Of a stretch of DNA of 64,000 bases, positions 17,932 through 28,510 are shown piece by piece (within the stretch, counting starts at the first letter, position 1; the number at the start of each line of letters is the position of its first letter). Below the pieces are notes generated by a model. That model made no database searches and had not been told where the DNA came from. It saw only the letters and a program-made list of their open reading frames with translations. The stretch spans positions 1 through 64,000 of the forward strand of contig NKIM01000005.1 in NCBI GenBank assembly GCA_002255955.1, read 5' to 3'. Source of the stretch: Burkholderiales bacterium PBB2 (GTDB lineage: Bacteria > Pseudomonadota > Gammaproteobacteria > Burkholderiales > Burkholderiaceae_C). Both the position numbers and the translations under genes were made by a program.

Positions 17932-19347
17932 TCAGGCGCTGGCCAGCGCCTTCTGCAAGGCCGCCTGGTTGAGCCATTGGCGCAGGCGCAGCTGGATGGC
18001 CTCCTGCTCGGCGGACAGGCGGGCGTTGCGGGCTTGCAGCCAGTCGGCGCGAGCGATCACGCCCACCTCGTAGCGCAGGGCGGCCAGCTTCTCGGTCTGC
18101 TGGGCTTCGGCCAGGCGGGCGGCATTGGCCAGGGCCTGCTGGCGCAGCTCGCGGCGCTCGGCCGCCAGTTGCTCCACCTCGACCAGGGCCTTGTGCACCG
18201 TGTCGCGCAGGCTCAGGGCCGCGCTTTCCACCTCGTTGACCGATTGCGCGCGCTGCAGGTCCAGGCGGCGCCAGTCGACCAGGGGCACGATCAGGCTCGA
18301 TGAGAGCGTGGCCAGCGGCCGCTCCAGCCAGTCGCGCCACTGGTTGCCGCCCGTGCCCAGGCCCAGGCTGAGGCTCAGGCCGGGATAACGCGCCGCTTCA
18401 CTGGATCGCCACTGCGACAGGGCGCTGTCCACCTGGGCGCGGGCGCGCTGCACATCGGGGCGGCGTTCCAGCACCTCGGCCGGTGCGCCGGGCTGCCAGT
18501 CGCCCGGCTGGCCGGCCGGCAGCTGGGGCTGCGCGGGCAGGGCCGGCGCCAGTTCGTCGAGCAGCACGCCCAGGCTCAGGCCTTGCTGCACCCGCTCGCG
18601 CTGCAGCTGGGCCAGGCGCGAGTGCAGGCCTTGCAGGCTGCTGGCCGCCTTGTCCACCTCGATGGGCAGGAGCTTGCCCTCGCGCACGCGCAACCGGGTC
18701 AGGGCCAGCACCGCCTCGGCGCCTTGCAGCTGCTCGCGGATCAGGGGTTCTTCCATCGCCAGCGCGGCCAGGCTCCAGTAGCTCTCGGCCACCCGGTTGC
18801 GGATCAGGAGCTGGGCCGCGGCCCAGTCGGCCCGCTGACCGGCCACCTGCGCGGCCTGCGCCGCCTCGCCATGGGCCAGGCGCTGCCACAGATCAACTTC
18901 ATAGCCGACGCTGGCATTGAGCGAATAGCTGCGCGTCAGCGGCCCCTGCTCCAGCGCGCGGCTGCCCGAGGCGCTGCCGCTCAGGCTGGGCTTGAGGCCG
19001 CGCTCCAGCTGGCTCTGGCCCAGCTGCTGCTGGGCGCGCTCCCAGCGCTTGAGCGCCAGGGCGATGTCGCGGTTGGCGCGCAAGGCCTGCTCCTGCAGCG
19101 CGATCAGCTGCGCATCGGCCGGGGCGGCGCCCTCGGCCGGGCCGCGCGATTCGAGCTGCAGCCACTGCGCCGGCAAGGTGTGCGGGCGCGCCAGGTTCGG
19201 CGGGGCCGTACCGTCGGGGCCGTGGGCACAGCCCGTCAGCAGCAGGGCCAGCAGGCCCAGGGCCAACGCAGGCTGGGTGCCAGATTTCAGAGGGATCAAG
19301 CTTCGCATCAGCGTCATGGCGTCTGCTTCTTTCTTTGTCTTCTTCAT
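17932..19347 (-). CDS. Outer membrane efflux lipoprotein (TolC/NodT family)
   Basis: Outer membrane channel of a tripartite exporter. 471 residues. A lipoprotein signal is seen at ALALGLLALLLTGCAHG, so the mature protein begins with a lipidated Cys at about residue 40. The two repeated halves of the outer membrane efflux protein fold follow, with YEVDLWQRL, RLRVREGKLLPIEVDKAASSL and PDVQRARAQVDSALSQWRSSEAARYPGLSLS. It lies 21 bp after the macB-like gene and is third in the macA-macB-OMF unit, so it should pair with this exporter. Confidence 0.9.
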   Translation of the reverse strand: MKKTKKEADAMTLMRSLIPLKSGTQPALALGLLALLLTGCAHGPDGTAPPNLARPHTLPAQWLQLESRGPAEGAAPADAQLIALQEQALRANRDIALALKRWERAQQQLGQSQLERGLKPSLSGSASGSRALEQGPLTRSYSLNASVGYEVDLWQRLAHGEAAQAAQVAGQRADWAAAQLLIRNRVAESYWSLAALAMEEPLIREQLQGAEAVLALTRLRVREGKLLPIEVDKAASSLQGLHSRLAQLQRERVQQGLSLGVLLDELAPALPAQPQLPAGQPGDWQPGAPAEVLERRPDVQRARAQVDSALSQWRSSEAARYPGLSLSLGLGTGGNQWRDWLERPLATLSSSLIVPLVDWRRLDLQRAQSVNEVESAALSLRDTVHKALVEVEQLAAERRELRQQALANAARLAEAQQTEKLAALRYEVGVIARADWLQARNARLSAEQEAIQLRLRQWLNQAALQKALASA

Positions 19348-19368
19348 GCGGTGTTCTTGGGGAGGCCG

Positions 19369-21405
19369 TCACTCACGGGCCAGGGCATCAACGGGGCTCA
19401 GGGCCGCAGCGCGCCGCGCCGGCAAGGTGCCGAAGACCAGGCCCACAAAGCTGGACACAGCAAAGGCCACGCCCAGGGCGGCCCAGCTGACCTCGACCTT
19501 CAGGCTCTCTTGCGCGGCATTGATGCCTTGCGCGCCCAGCCAGCTCAGGAACACCCCGACCGTGCCACCCAGGCAGCACAGCACCACCGCCTCGACCAGG
19601 AACTGCAGGCGCACATCGCCCTGGCGGGCGCCCACCGCCATGCGGATGCCGATCTCGCGGGTACGCTCGCTGACCGAGACCAGCATGATGTTCATCACAC
19701 CCACCCCGCCGACCAGCAGCGAGATCGCTCCCACGCCGGCGAACAGCAGGGCCATGGCCCCGGTCACCTGCTGGAACTTGCGGAACTCTTCGTCGGCGTT
19801 CCAGGAATCGAAATCCTCGATGCCGTGCAAGGCCTTGAGCCGGTAGGTCAACTGCTTGCGCACCTCGGCCGGAGGCACGGTGAAATCCAGCAGCACATTG
19901 AACTGATCGGCATCGACGCGCACATCGAGCTTGCGGCCGAAGGTGGTGTGGGGCATGAGCACCTGGCCCAGCCAGGAGCCGAAGTTGACCGCGCCGCCGG
20001 TGTCGGGCGCGACCACGCCGACGATGGTCAGCGGCAGGGCCACGCCCACCGGCACCGACGCAGCACCGCCACCCATGCCGCCACCGCCCGCGCCGCCGTC
20101 AGACGGCATGCCTTGCGGCGCCACCAGCAGGGTGCGGCCCAGCGCGGACTCGCCGGGCTTGAACAGGGACTTGCGCGCCTTCTCGTCGATCACCGCCACC
20201 TGGGTAGACCCGGCGAAATCCATGGCATTGAGGTAGCGGCCCTCGACCAGCTTGAGCTTGCGCGAGGCCAGGGTCTGCGCCTCGGCGCCGAGCACGCTGA
20301 CCATGGCGTCACGCGAGCCATGGCGCGCGGTCAGCTGGGTCTCGCGCTCCACCGTCACCGCCTTGACGCCGGGCAGGGCTCGGATGGCCTCGATCTCGCT
20401 GGGCCGGAAGGCCTGGGCCTGGGTGCCGGGCGGCAGATTGGCATTGCCGCGGAACACCGGGATGCGGCCGGACAAGAAGCTGCCCACGTCTTTCTCGATG
20501 CTGCCGCGCGCCGCGCTGGTCAGAGCCAGGATGGACACGACCGCGGCAATGCCGATGCTGATGCCCAGCATGGACAGCGCCGTGCGCAGGCGGTTGCCTT
20601 GCAGCGACTGCACGGCCGACTGCAGCGCCTCGCGCCACTGCATCTGCTGCCGACCCCACCAGCTGCCGCGCGCCAGGCCCGCGGTCTCGCCAGCCAGGAG
20701 CCCGGGCAGGCGGTGGTCGGCCGGCGTGCCGCTGTCCTTCAAAACCTTGCCGTCTTTCAGCTCGATGATGCGGCGCGCATGGCTGGCGACATGAGCGTCG
20801 TGGGTGACCAGGATGATGGTGTGGCCGCGCTCGTTGAGCTCGCGCAGCAGGGCCAGCATCTCGGTGCCGCTTTGCGAATCGAGCGCACCGGTGGGCTCGT
20901 CGGCCAGGATGATCTGGCCGCCGTTCATCAGCGAGCGGGCGATGGACACGCGCTGCTGCTGGCCGCCCGACAGCTCATTGGGCTTGTGGTGCATGCGCTC
21001 GCCCAGGCCCAAGCGCGTCAGCAAGGCCTCGGCGCGCTCGCGCCGCGCGCTGCCGCTGGCACCGGCATACACGGCCGGCAGCGCGGCATTGGCGCGCGCA
21101 TCCATATGGGGCAGCAGGTGGTAGCGCTGGAAGATGAAACCGAAGCGCTCGCGGCGCAGGCCGGCCAGCTCGTCAGGGCCGAGCTGGCTGGCGTCCTGGC
21201 CGTCGATCAGAAACTGGCCGACGGTCGGGTTGTCCAGGCAGCCCAGCACATTCATCAGCGTGCTCTTGCCCGAGCCCGACTGGCCGATCACGGCCACAAA
21301 CTCGCCGGCCTGGATGCTCAGATTGACGTCATCGAGCGCCGGCACATCGATGGCGCCCAGGCGGTAGTGGCGGCCGACGCCGCGCAGTTCGATCAGGGGA
21401 TGCAT
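19369..21405 (-). CDS. macB: MacB-type ABC transporter (ATPase-permease fusion)
   Basis: 678 residues. N-terminal ATPase: Walker A GQSGSGKSTLMNVLG, Q-loop FGFIFQRYHLLPH, signature LSGGQQQRVSIARSL, Walker B IILADEPTGALDS, H-loop HTIILVTHD. C-terminal MacB permease with an N-terminal TM (LSMLGISIGIAAVVSILAL), a large periplasmic domain, and three further TMs including LLFAGVGAISLLVGGVGVMNIML and VSERTREIGIRMAVGAR. MacB works as a mechanotransmitter that drives substrates from the periplasm through the outer membrane. A Gly-rich insertion lies in the periplasmic domain (DNA about 20050-20110). Substrate (macrolide, peptide, siderophore) cannot be told. Confidence 0.92.
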   Translation of the reverse strand: MHPLIELRGVGRHYRLGAIDVPALDDVNLSIQAGEFVAVIGQSGSGKSTLMNVLGCLDNPTVGQFLIDGQDASQLGPDELAGLRRERFGFIFQRYHLLPHMDARANAALPAVYAGASGSARRERAEALLTRLGLGERMHHKPNELSGGQQQRVSIARSLMNGGQIILADEPTGALDSQSGTEMLALLRELNERGHTIILVTHDAHVASHARRIIELKDGKVLKDSGTPADHRLPGLLAGETAGLARGSWWGRQQMQWREALQSAVQSLQGNRLRTALSMLGISIGIAAVVSILALTSAARGSIEKDVGSFLSGRIPVFRGNANLPPGTQAQAFRPSEIEAIRALPGVKAVTVERETQLTARHGSRDAMVSVLGAEAQTLASRKLKLVEGRYLNAMDFAGSTQVAVIDEKARKSLFKPGESALGRTLLVAPQGMPSDGGAGGGGMGGGAASVPVGVALPLTIVGVVAPDTGGAVNFGSWLGQVLMPHTTFGRKLDVRVDADQFNVLLDFTVPPAEVRKQLTYRLKALHGIEDFDSWNADEEFRKFQQVTGAMALLFAGVGAISLLVGGVGVMNIMLVSVSERTREIGIRMAVGARQGDVRLQFLVEAVVLCCLGGTVGVFLSWLGAQGINAAQESLKVEVSWAALGVAFAVSSFVGLVFGTLPARRAAALSPVDALARE

Positions 21406-21417
21406 GGCGGCGCCGGC

Positions 21418-22611
21418 TTACTTGGATGCAGCAGACGCGGCCTGCTCAGCCGCCGAGGGCGGCGCCAGCAAGACCTTCTCGCCGGCCTTCAGGCCATCGA
21501 GCACCTGGACGCGGGCGCCGTCCTGCAAGCCGGTGCGCACCTGGCGCGGGTGCTGCTTGTTCTGCGCATCGAGCACCTGCACGGCAAAGCGGCCGTCCTC
21601 GCTGCGCTCACCCAGGGCCACCATGGGCACGCTGAGCACCTTCTTGGCCGCGCCGGTCTCGACATTGACCTGCACCGTCATCTCGGGCAGCAGCTTGCGG
21701 GCCTTGTTGTCCACCTCGAACAGCACGTTGTAGAAGACCGCATTGCCGGCCCGCTCGGGCACTGGCTGGATCACCCGCACCTTGCCTTCGTAACGCTGTG
21801 CCTCACCGGCCAGGGTGATGAAGCGGGCCTGCTGGCCGACCTTGATCTGGGCGATGTCGGCCTCGGGCACGCGGGCGCGCACGGTGATTTCGTCCAGATT
21901 GGCCAGGGTCACCATCACCGGTGTGATCTGGGCGGCGATCACGGTCTGGCCTTCCTGCACCGGCAGGTTGACCACGGTGCCGTCCATGGGCGCGGTGATG
22001 GAGGTGTAGCCCAGGGACAGCTTGCGTTTGTCCAGCTCGGCCTGCAGGCGTTTCAGATTGGCGCTCTGGCCGCGCAGGTCGGCGTCCAGCTTGGCCAGTT
22101 CCGTGTCGGCGCGCTCGGCCTCGGTGGCGGCCGTGGCCTCGCCGGCCAGTAAGCGGCGTTGGCGCTCCACCTCGCGGCGGGCAATCTTGAGATCGGCCTG
22201 GCGCACCTCGATCTGCGCGGCCTGCTGGGCCACCGCGGCTTCGGCCTGGGCCACTTCGCTGCGGGCCAGCTCGGGGTCCAGGCTGACCAGCAGCTCGCCC
22301 TTCTTGACCTGCTGGCCCAGCTGCACATGAAGCTGGCGCACCTGGCCGCTGACCTGGGCGCCGACATCGACCTTGAGCCGCGGCTGCAGCACACCGGCCG
22401 CCTGCACCGTCTGGGTGATGTCGGCCAGGCTGACCTCACCGCTGGGCGGCGCCGGCGGAGGCGGCGGCGGGGTGAAGTGGCGGTAGGCGGCATAGGCGCC
22501 GCCGATCAACACCAGCACGGCGGCGCGCACGCGCCAGGATTTCAACCAGCGCCCACGCGCCGCCGAGGTCTTGCTGCTCTTGTTGTTCTGCACAGAAAAC
22601 GTCCCCGCCAA
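21418..22611 (-). CDS. macA: MacA-type periplasmic adaptor (membrane fusion protein)
   Basis: Links MacB to the outer membrane channel. 397 residues as drawn from TTG at 22611; a GTG at 22593 is an alternative start, and neither has a strong Shine-Dalgarno. One TM (VRAAVLVLIGGAYAAYRHF), a proline run, then lipoyl halves flanking a long hairpin (VAQAEAAVAQQAAQIEVRQADLK ... LKRLQAELDKRKLSLGYTSI), a beta-barrel domain and an MP domain. The sequence TAPMDGTVVNLPVQEGQTV is typical of MacA. First gene in the operon, 12 bp ahead of macB. Confidence 0.9.
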   Translation of the reverse strand: MAGTFSVQNNKSSKTSAARGRWLKSWRVRAAVLVLIGGAYAAYRHFTPPPPPPAPPSGEVSLADITQTVQAAGVLQPRLKVDVGAQVSGQVRQLHVQLGQQVKKGELLVSLDPELARSEVAQAEAAVAQQAAQIEVRQADLKIARREVERQRRLLAGEATAATEAERADTELAKLDADLRGQSANLKRLQAELDKRKLSLGYTSITAPMDGTVVNLPVQEGQTVIAAQITPVMVTLANLDEITVRARVPEADIAQIKVGQQARFITLAGEAQRYEGKVRVIQPVPERAGNAVFYNVLFEVDNKARKLLPEMTVQVNVETGAAKKVLSVPMVALGERSEDGRFAVQVLDAQNKQHPRQVRTGLQDGARVQVLDGLKAGEKVLLAPPSAAEQAASAASK

Positions 22612-22751
22612 AATGTAGTGTTAGAGGCGGGGGCGAATGTAGCAGTGGCCTGGTGGGCACAGGCCCGGCGTGCGACCAGGTGCCGAAAGAAGCGACTGAA
22701 CTGCTCGGCAGCTTCGACCGGCGACGTGCGGCCGGCCTTAGCTCGCTCGGC

Positions 22752-23414
22752 TCACTCGGCAAAGGCGCGCAGGTCCAGCAGGCTGCGGCCGTCGTCGGCC
22801 AGCAGGCGGAAGCGGGCCGGCTGCTCTTCGGCATCCACCAGCACAAAACCCTGGCTGCTGGCGGGCACGCTGCCGCCGCAGCCGCTGGCGTTCAGGCTCA
22901 CGGCCAGGCCACCGGCGCCGGCCTTGGCATCCAGGCGACCGCTGAGCTTGCAGGGGCTGGCGCTGCCGGCATTGAGGCTGCCATCCGCGGCGATGCTGAA
23001 CTGGGCCCAGACACCCGGGGCGATCTGGGCCACATAGCGGCCGGCCAGGCCGGCCGGCGTCGGCGCGGCCGGAGCTTGGGCCTGCTTGAAGCTGGACTGC
23101 AGGGCGATGCTGACATCGGCGGTGCCGGCCGGCACCGCCGTCCAGGCGGCCTCGGCCGCGCTGCGGCGGTAGAGGCGCTCGGCCTGGTCGGCACTGTTGT
23201 GCAAGACCAGCAGGCGGCTGCCATCGCTGCCCGAGAAGTAGCGGCCCAGCACCGGGGCCTCGGTCGTGCCGGCGTTGACGACATAGGTCCCGGGCGAGAG
23301 CTCGGGCACCCGGACCACGGGCGTGTCGTCGCCGCCGCCATGACAGGCGACCAAGGCCAGCGAAGCCAGCAGAGGCAGGAGACGGGAGCGGAACAACAAA
23401 GAAGAGGCTTGCAT
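22752..23414 (-). CDS. Putative lipoprotein of unknown function
   Basis: 220 residues from the ATG at 23414; no family was recognised. Signal with a lipobox-like end, LLPLLASLALVACHGGG, so lipidation at the Cys near residue 24 is likely, with a Gly-rich linker and then a beta-rich domain (GTYVVNAGTTEAPVLGRYFSG, SRLLVLHNSADQAERLYRR). A cysteine pair, SPCKLSG and NASGCGGS, may form a disulfide. The gene begins 11 bp past the stop of the SurE-like gene on the same strand, so the two are probably coexpressed and both exported. Confidence 0.65.
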   Translation of the reverse strand: MQASSLLFRSRLLPLLASLALVACHGGGDDTPVVRVPELSPGTYVVNAGTTEAPVLGRYFSGSDGSRLLVLHNSADQAERLYRRSAAEAAWTAVPAGTADVSIALQSSFKQAQAPAAPTPAGLAGRYVAQIAPGVWAQFSIAADGSLNAGSASPCKLSGRLDAKAGAGGLAVSLNASGCGGSVPASSQGFVLVDAEEQPARFRLLADDGRSLLDLRAFAE

Positions 23415-23425
23415 GGTGCCCGCCC

Positions 23426-24400
23426 TCACTGGCTCAGCAGGTCACGCAGGCGCAGGCGCAGCCATTGCTGGCCGGCGGCACGGTGGTCGTAGGCCACCTG
23501 CATGGCCGTGACCGCAATGTCTTTCTTGTAGACGATGGACTCGTCCTCGGCCTGCGCTTCGGTGGCTGGGGCGGTGTTCATCTCCAGGGTCACGCCGGGC
23601 AGGTGAACCTGGCTCAGGCCGTAGCCGGCCGCCACCGGGTCGGCGCCCAGGTCCTTGACGAACTTGACCTTGTAGGCGTTGTAACTGCCGATGCGGGCGA
23701 ACTTCCACTTGGCGCCGTCCAGCACCTGCGGGAAGTTGACATTCAGCGCCAGGCCGGCCGGCAGCAGCGGGCCGGTGCCGGCCTTGGCCTGCAGCGCGGC
23801 GATCAGGTCCACGCTGAGCTTGGCCACCGTGGCCGACTTGGGTGCGGACAGATTGACGTTGTCGGTGGTGTCGGCATCGGCGCTCAGGGCGATCGAGGGA
23901 ATGCCGCGCGAGGCCGAGTTCTGGGCATTGCCGATGGTGCCCGAGCTGTTGACGATGTGGCCGACGTTCTGGCCTTCATTGGGGCCGGACAGCACCAGAT
24001 CCGGCGCCTTGCCCCAGCGAGCCTGCGCCTGCACATCGAGGCCGTAGAGCAGGGCCATGATGGGCGTGCCGTTGACATAGTGGTAGTCGCCATTGGTGTA
24101 TCCGGCCTTGCTCATGGGGCCGGCGCCCGGCGCGCCCACGGCGGCGGCGCCGTTCAGGCAAGCCGCCATCAGCGGCGTCAGCGGGGTCAGGAACTTGACC
24201 GCGCCACCCATGCCGCTCTGGCCGGTGCAGGGCACCGAGACGATCACATCGTGGCCCTTGGCCTTGAGCGCCTCGTACAGGGCTTTGACATTGCTGGTCA
24301 GGCCGTCGTCATTGCTCAGGACGATGTTGAGGGCCGAGGCCGGCTGAGCCAGACCGGCCAGCAGCACGAAGGGCAGGAGGGGAAGCAGGCGAACGCGCAT
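23426..24400 (-). CDS. Exported SurE-like phosphatase/nucleotidase
   Basis: 324 residues from the ATG at 24400, with a signal peptide (MRVRLLPLLPFVLLAGLAQPASA). The mature protein starts directly with the SurE fold: LNIVLSNDDGLTSNVKALYEAL (metal-binding NDDG), then PDLVLSGPNEGQNVGHIVNSSGTIGNAQNSASRGIPSIALS, which matches the SGxNxGxN and S-GTxxA-A signature. SurE enzymes release phosphate from nucleoside 5'-monophosphates, normally in the cytoplasm; here it should act in the periplasm, or outside the cell. It has a longer C-terminal part than E. coli SurE (~253 aa). It precedes the lipoprotein gene. Confidence 0.85.
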   Translation of the reverse strand: MRVRLLPLLPFVLLAGLAQPASALNIVLSNDDGLTSNVKALYEALKAKGHDVIVSVPCTGQSGMGGAVKFLTPLTPLMAACLNGAAAVGAPGAGPMSKAGYTNGDYHYVNGTPIMALLYGLDVQAQARWGKAPDLVLSGPNEGQNVGHIVNSSGTIGNAQNSASRGIPSIALSADADTTDNVNLSAPKSATVAKLSVDLIAALQAKAGTGPLLPAGLALNVNFPQVLDGAKWKFARIGSYNAYKVKFVKDLGADPVAAGYGLSQVHLPGVTLEMNTAPATEAQAEDESIVYKKDIAVTAMQVAYDHRAAGQQWLRLRLRDLLSQ

Positions 24401-24614
24401 GGCGGTGAACTCTCCGAAACAGCGGGAACACAATCGATCAATCAGGCAAGCACAAGGCCCGAGGGTGCTGAACCGGCGCCGGCACAAGGCCGGGCGCAGG
24501 CGACAGAACCGGTCGGGCCGCTTGGGTTCCAGTGTCCGGAGACTTCATGGCAGGGCGATGGCGCCGCCATGACAAAGCTGTGGCAGGGGCTGAGGCTGCA
24601 GCCTCAGTCGCAGC

Positions 24615-25073
24615 TCAGACGCTTTTCAGCGGCAGCGGCGCGCCGCTCTTGACGCAGCGGATGGCGAAATTGCTGGTGATGTCCTGCACCATGGGCAGGG
24701 CCTGCAGGCGGCGCACGATCTGCTCGTAGGCGCTGAGCTCGCCAACCACCACCTCGAGCAGGTAGTCGTGCGCGCCGCTGACCACATGGCAGGCCACCAC
24801 TTCGGCCATGGCCTCCATGGCCGCCTCGAACTGCTGCACAGCGTCCTCGCGGTGGTGCATCAGCCGCACATTGACGAAGACCGTGGTGGCCAGCTGCACC
24901 GCCTTGCGGTCCAGCACGGCGCGGTAGCCAGCGATGAAGCCCTCTTCCTCCAGGCGCTTAAGCCGCCGCGCGCAGGGGCTGGCCGACAAGGCCACCCGCT
25001 CAGCCAGCTCCGCAATGCTGAGGCGACCGTCGCGCTGCAGCAGCTCCAGCAATTGGATGTCGATTCTGTCCAT
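24615..25073 (-). CDS. Lrp/AsnC-family transcriptional regulator
   Basis: 152 residues: N-terminal HTH (MDRIDIQLLELLQRDGRLSI ... RVALSASPCARRLKRLEEEGFIAGY) and C-terminal RAM/AsnC effector domain (GAHDYLLEVVVGELSAYEQI). Such regulators bind amino acids and control their uptake or export. It is divergent from the EamA transporter at 25217, with an inverted repeat between them, and the pair is a common arrangement for amino acid or metabolite export. The ligand is not known. Confidence 0.93.
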   Translation of the reverse strand: MDRIDIQLLELLQRDGRLSIAELAERVALSASPCARRLKRLEEEGFIAGYRAVLDRKAVQLATTVFVNVRLMHHREDAVQQFEAAMEAMAEVVACHVVSGAHDYLLEVVVGELSAYEQIVRRLQALPMVQDITSNFAIRCVKSGAPLPLKSV

Positions 25074-25095
25074 GGCTTGTTTCCATCAAAGTTCA

Positions 25096-25127
25096 ATGGA
25101 TTATTGGCTGAAATCGGCTCAATCCAT
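25096..25127. promoter_or_regulatory. Inverted repeat in the lrp-like/eamA divergent promoter (probable Lrp-type site)
   Basis: Perfect 7-bp arms ATGGATT (25096-25102) and AATCCAT (25121-25127) separated by 18 bp. Related TCCAT half-sites occur just left of this. Position between the divergent genes suggests a regulator site; binding is inferred. Confidence 0.45.
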
Positions 25128-25216
25128 CGAAACCTCCACCAGCAAGGCGCCAAATCACCCCGGTCGGCGCTCGAAAATTTGTGGTCTCGCAGTACCGCTT
25201 TCGCTCGCCGTTCGCC

Positions 25217-26173
25217 ATGAATCCCACGCCCCGCCCCCATCTCGCCGCCGCTGGCTTGCCCTCGCAATCCTTCGGTGCACGCCGGCCGACGCCAGCCTGG
25301 TATCAGGGCGAAGCCCTGGGCTGGGCCGCGCTGGCGCTGACCCTGGTGATCTGGGCCGGATTCTTCATCTCGCTGCGCGCCGGTGCGCGCGTGGCCCTGC
25401 CGCCGGTGGAGCTGGCCCTGCTGCGCTTCGGCCCGGCCGGCTTGCTGTTCGCGCCCCTGCTCTGGCAGCGCCGCGCCCGCTTTGCCGCCGTACCGGCGCG
25501 GCTGTGGCTGCTGATCGTGGCCGGCGCCGGCTTGCCTTACTTTCTGATCGCCGGCTGGGGCATGCGTCATGCGCCGGTGGCTGACGGTGCCACCCTGATC
25601 CCCGGCACGCTGCCGCTGTTCACCGCCCTGCTGGCCGCCGCCCTGCACGGCCGCGCGGCGCTGGCGCGCTGGCCGGCCCTGCTGTGCATCGCCGCCGGCG
25701 TGGCCACCATGCTGGCCCTGAAAGCAGGCCATGCCGATCTGGCGCAAGGCTATGCCTTCTTTCTGCTGGGCAGCCTGATGTGGTCGGCCTACACCCTGGC
25801 CCTGCGTGAGGCCAAGCTGGCACCGCTGGAGGCGGCCACGCTGATCTCCACTGTGTCGCTCGGCCTGCTGCTGCCCCTGCTGGCCTGGCACTGGGCCCAG
25901 AGCGGCGGCCTCGCCTTGCCGAGCTTGAGCGGCTCGCAGCTGCTGCTGCAGCTGGGCCTGCAAAGCATCGGCGTGGGCCTGATCTCGACCCTGAGCTACA
26001 GCCTGGCGGTCGCTCGCCTGGGCGCGCAGCGCAGCGCCACGGCGGGCGCGCTGACCCCGGTGCTGGCCACGCTGCTGGCCATCCCGCTGTTTGGCGAACA
26101 GCCCGACGGCGCCACCTTGATCGGCATGGGCCTGATCGCCGCGGGCGTGCTCTGGAGCCAGCGGGCCCGCTGA
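25217..26173 (+). CDS. EamA/DMT-family membrane transporter
   Basis: 318 residues, ten predicted TM helices in two EamA repeats (LGWAALALTLVIWAGFFISLRAG ... and FFLLGSLMWSAYTLALRE ...), with the typical ending SATAGALTPVLATLLAIPLFGEQPDGATLIGMGLIAAGVL. The ATG at 25217 was chosen over an earlier one at 25181 because the added residues are Arg/Phe-rich and overlap the promoter. Family members export amino acids or other metabolites. Likely controlled by the divergent Lrp-type gene; substrate unknown. Confidence 0.88.
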   Translation: MNPTPRPHLAAAGLPSQSFGARRPTPAWYQGEALGWAALALTLVIWAGFFISLRAGARVALPPVELALLRFGPAGLLFAPLLWQRRARFAAVPARLWLLIVAGAGLPYFLIAGWGMRHAPVADGATLIPGTLPLFTALLAAALHGRAALARWPALLCIAAGVATMLALKAGHADLAQGYAFFLLGSLMWSAYTLALREAKLAPLEAATLISTVSLGLLLPLLAWHWAQSGGLALPSLSGSQLLLQLGLQSIGVGLISTLSYSLAVARLGAQRSATAGALTPVLATLLAIPLFGEQPDGATLIGMGLIAAGVLWSQRAR

Positions 26174-26299
26174 AGCCCCCGGGTTTCCCCGCAGGCCAAA
26201 CCGGGGAATGCCTTTCGTCATGGTTTTCAAACCTTGCCAGAATGCCGCAGCCTCGCGCCGACCGCGCCGAGCCCTGAGTTCTGGAAAGAGATGACCGCC

Positions 26300-28462
<2,163 letters not shown>

Positions 28463-28510
28463 GCCCTCAGCGCGGAACCCACCCTAACCCCTGATTTCAA
28501 CGAGGTGCCC

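Noticed and set aside
18583-22152. A 1189-codon open frame antisense to macA, macB and the outer membrane factor gene
   Set aside because: Same artefact: no recognisable motif, skewed composition, and full overlap with three clear genes on the other strand.
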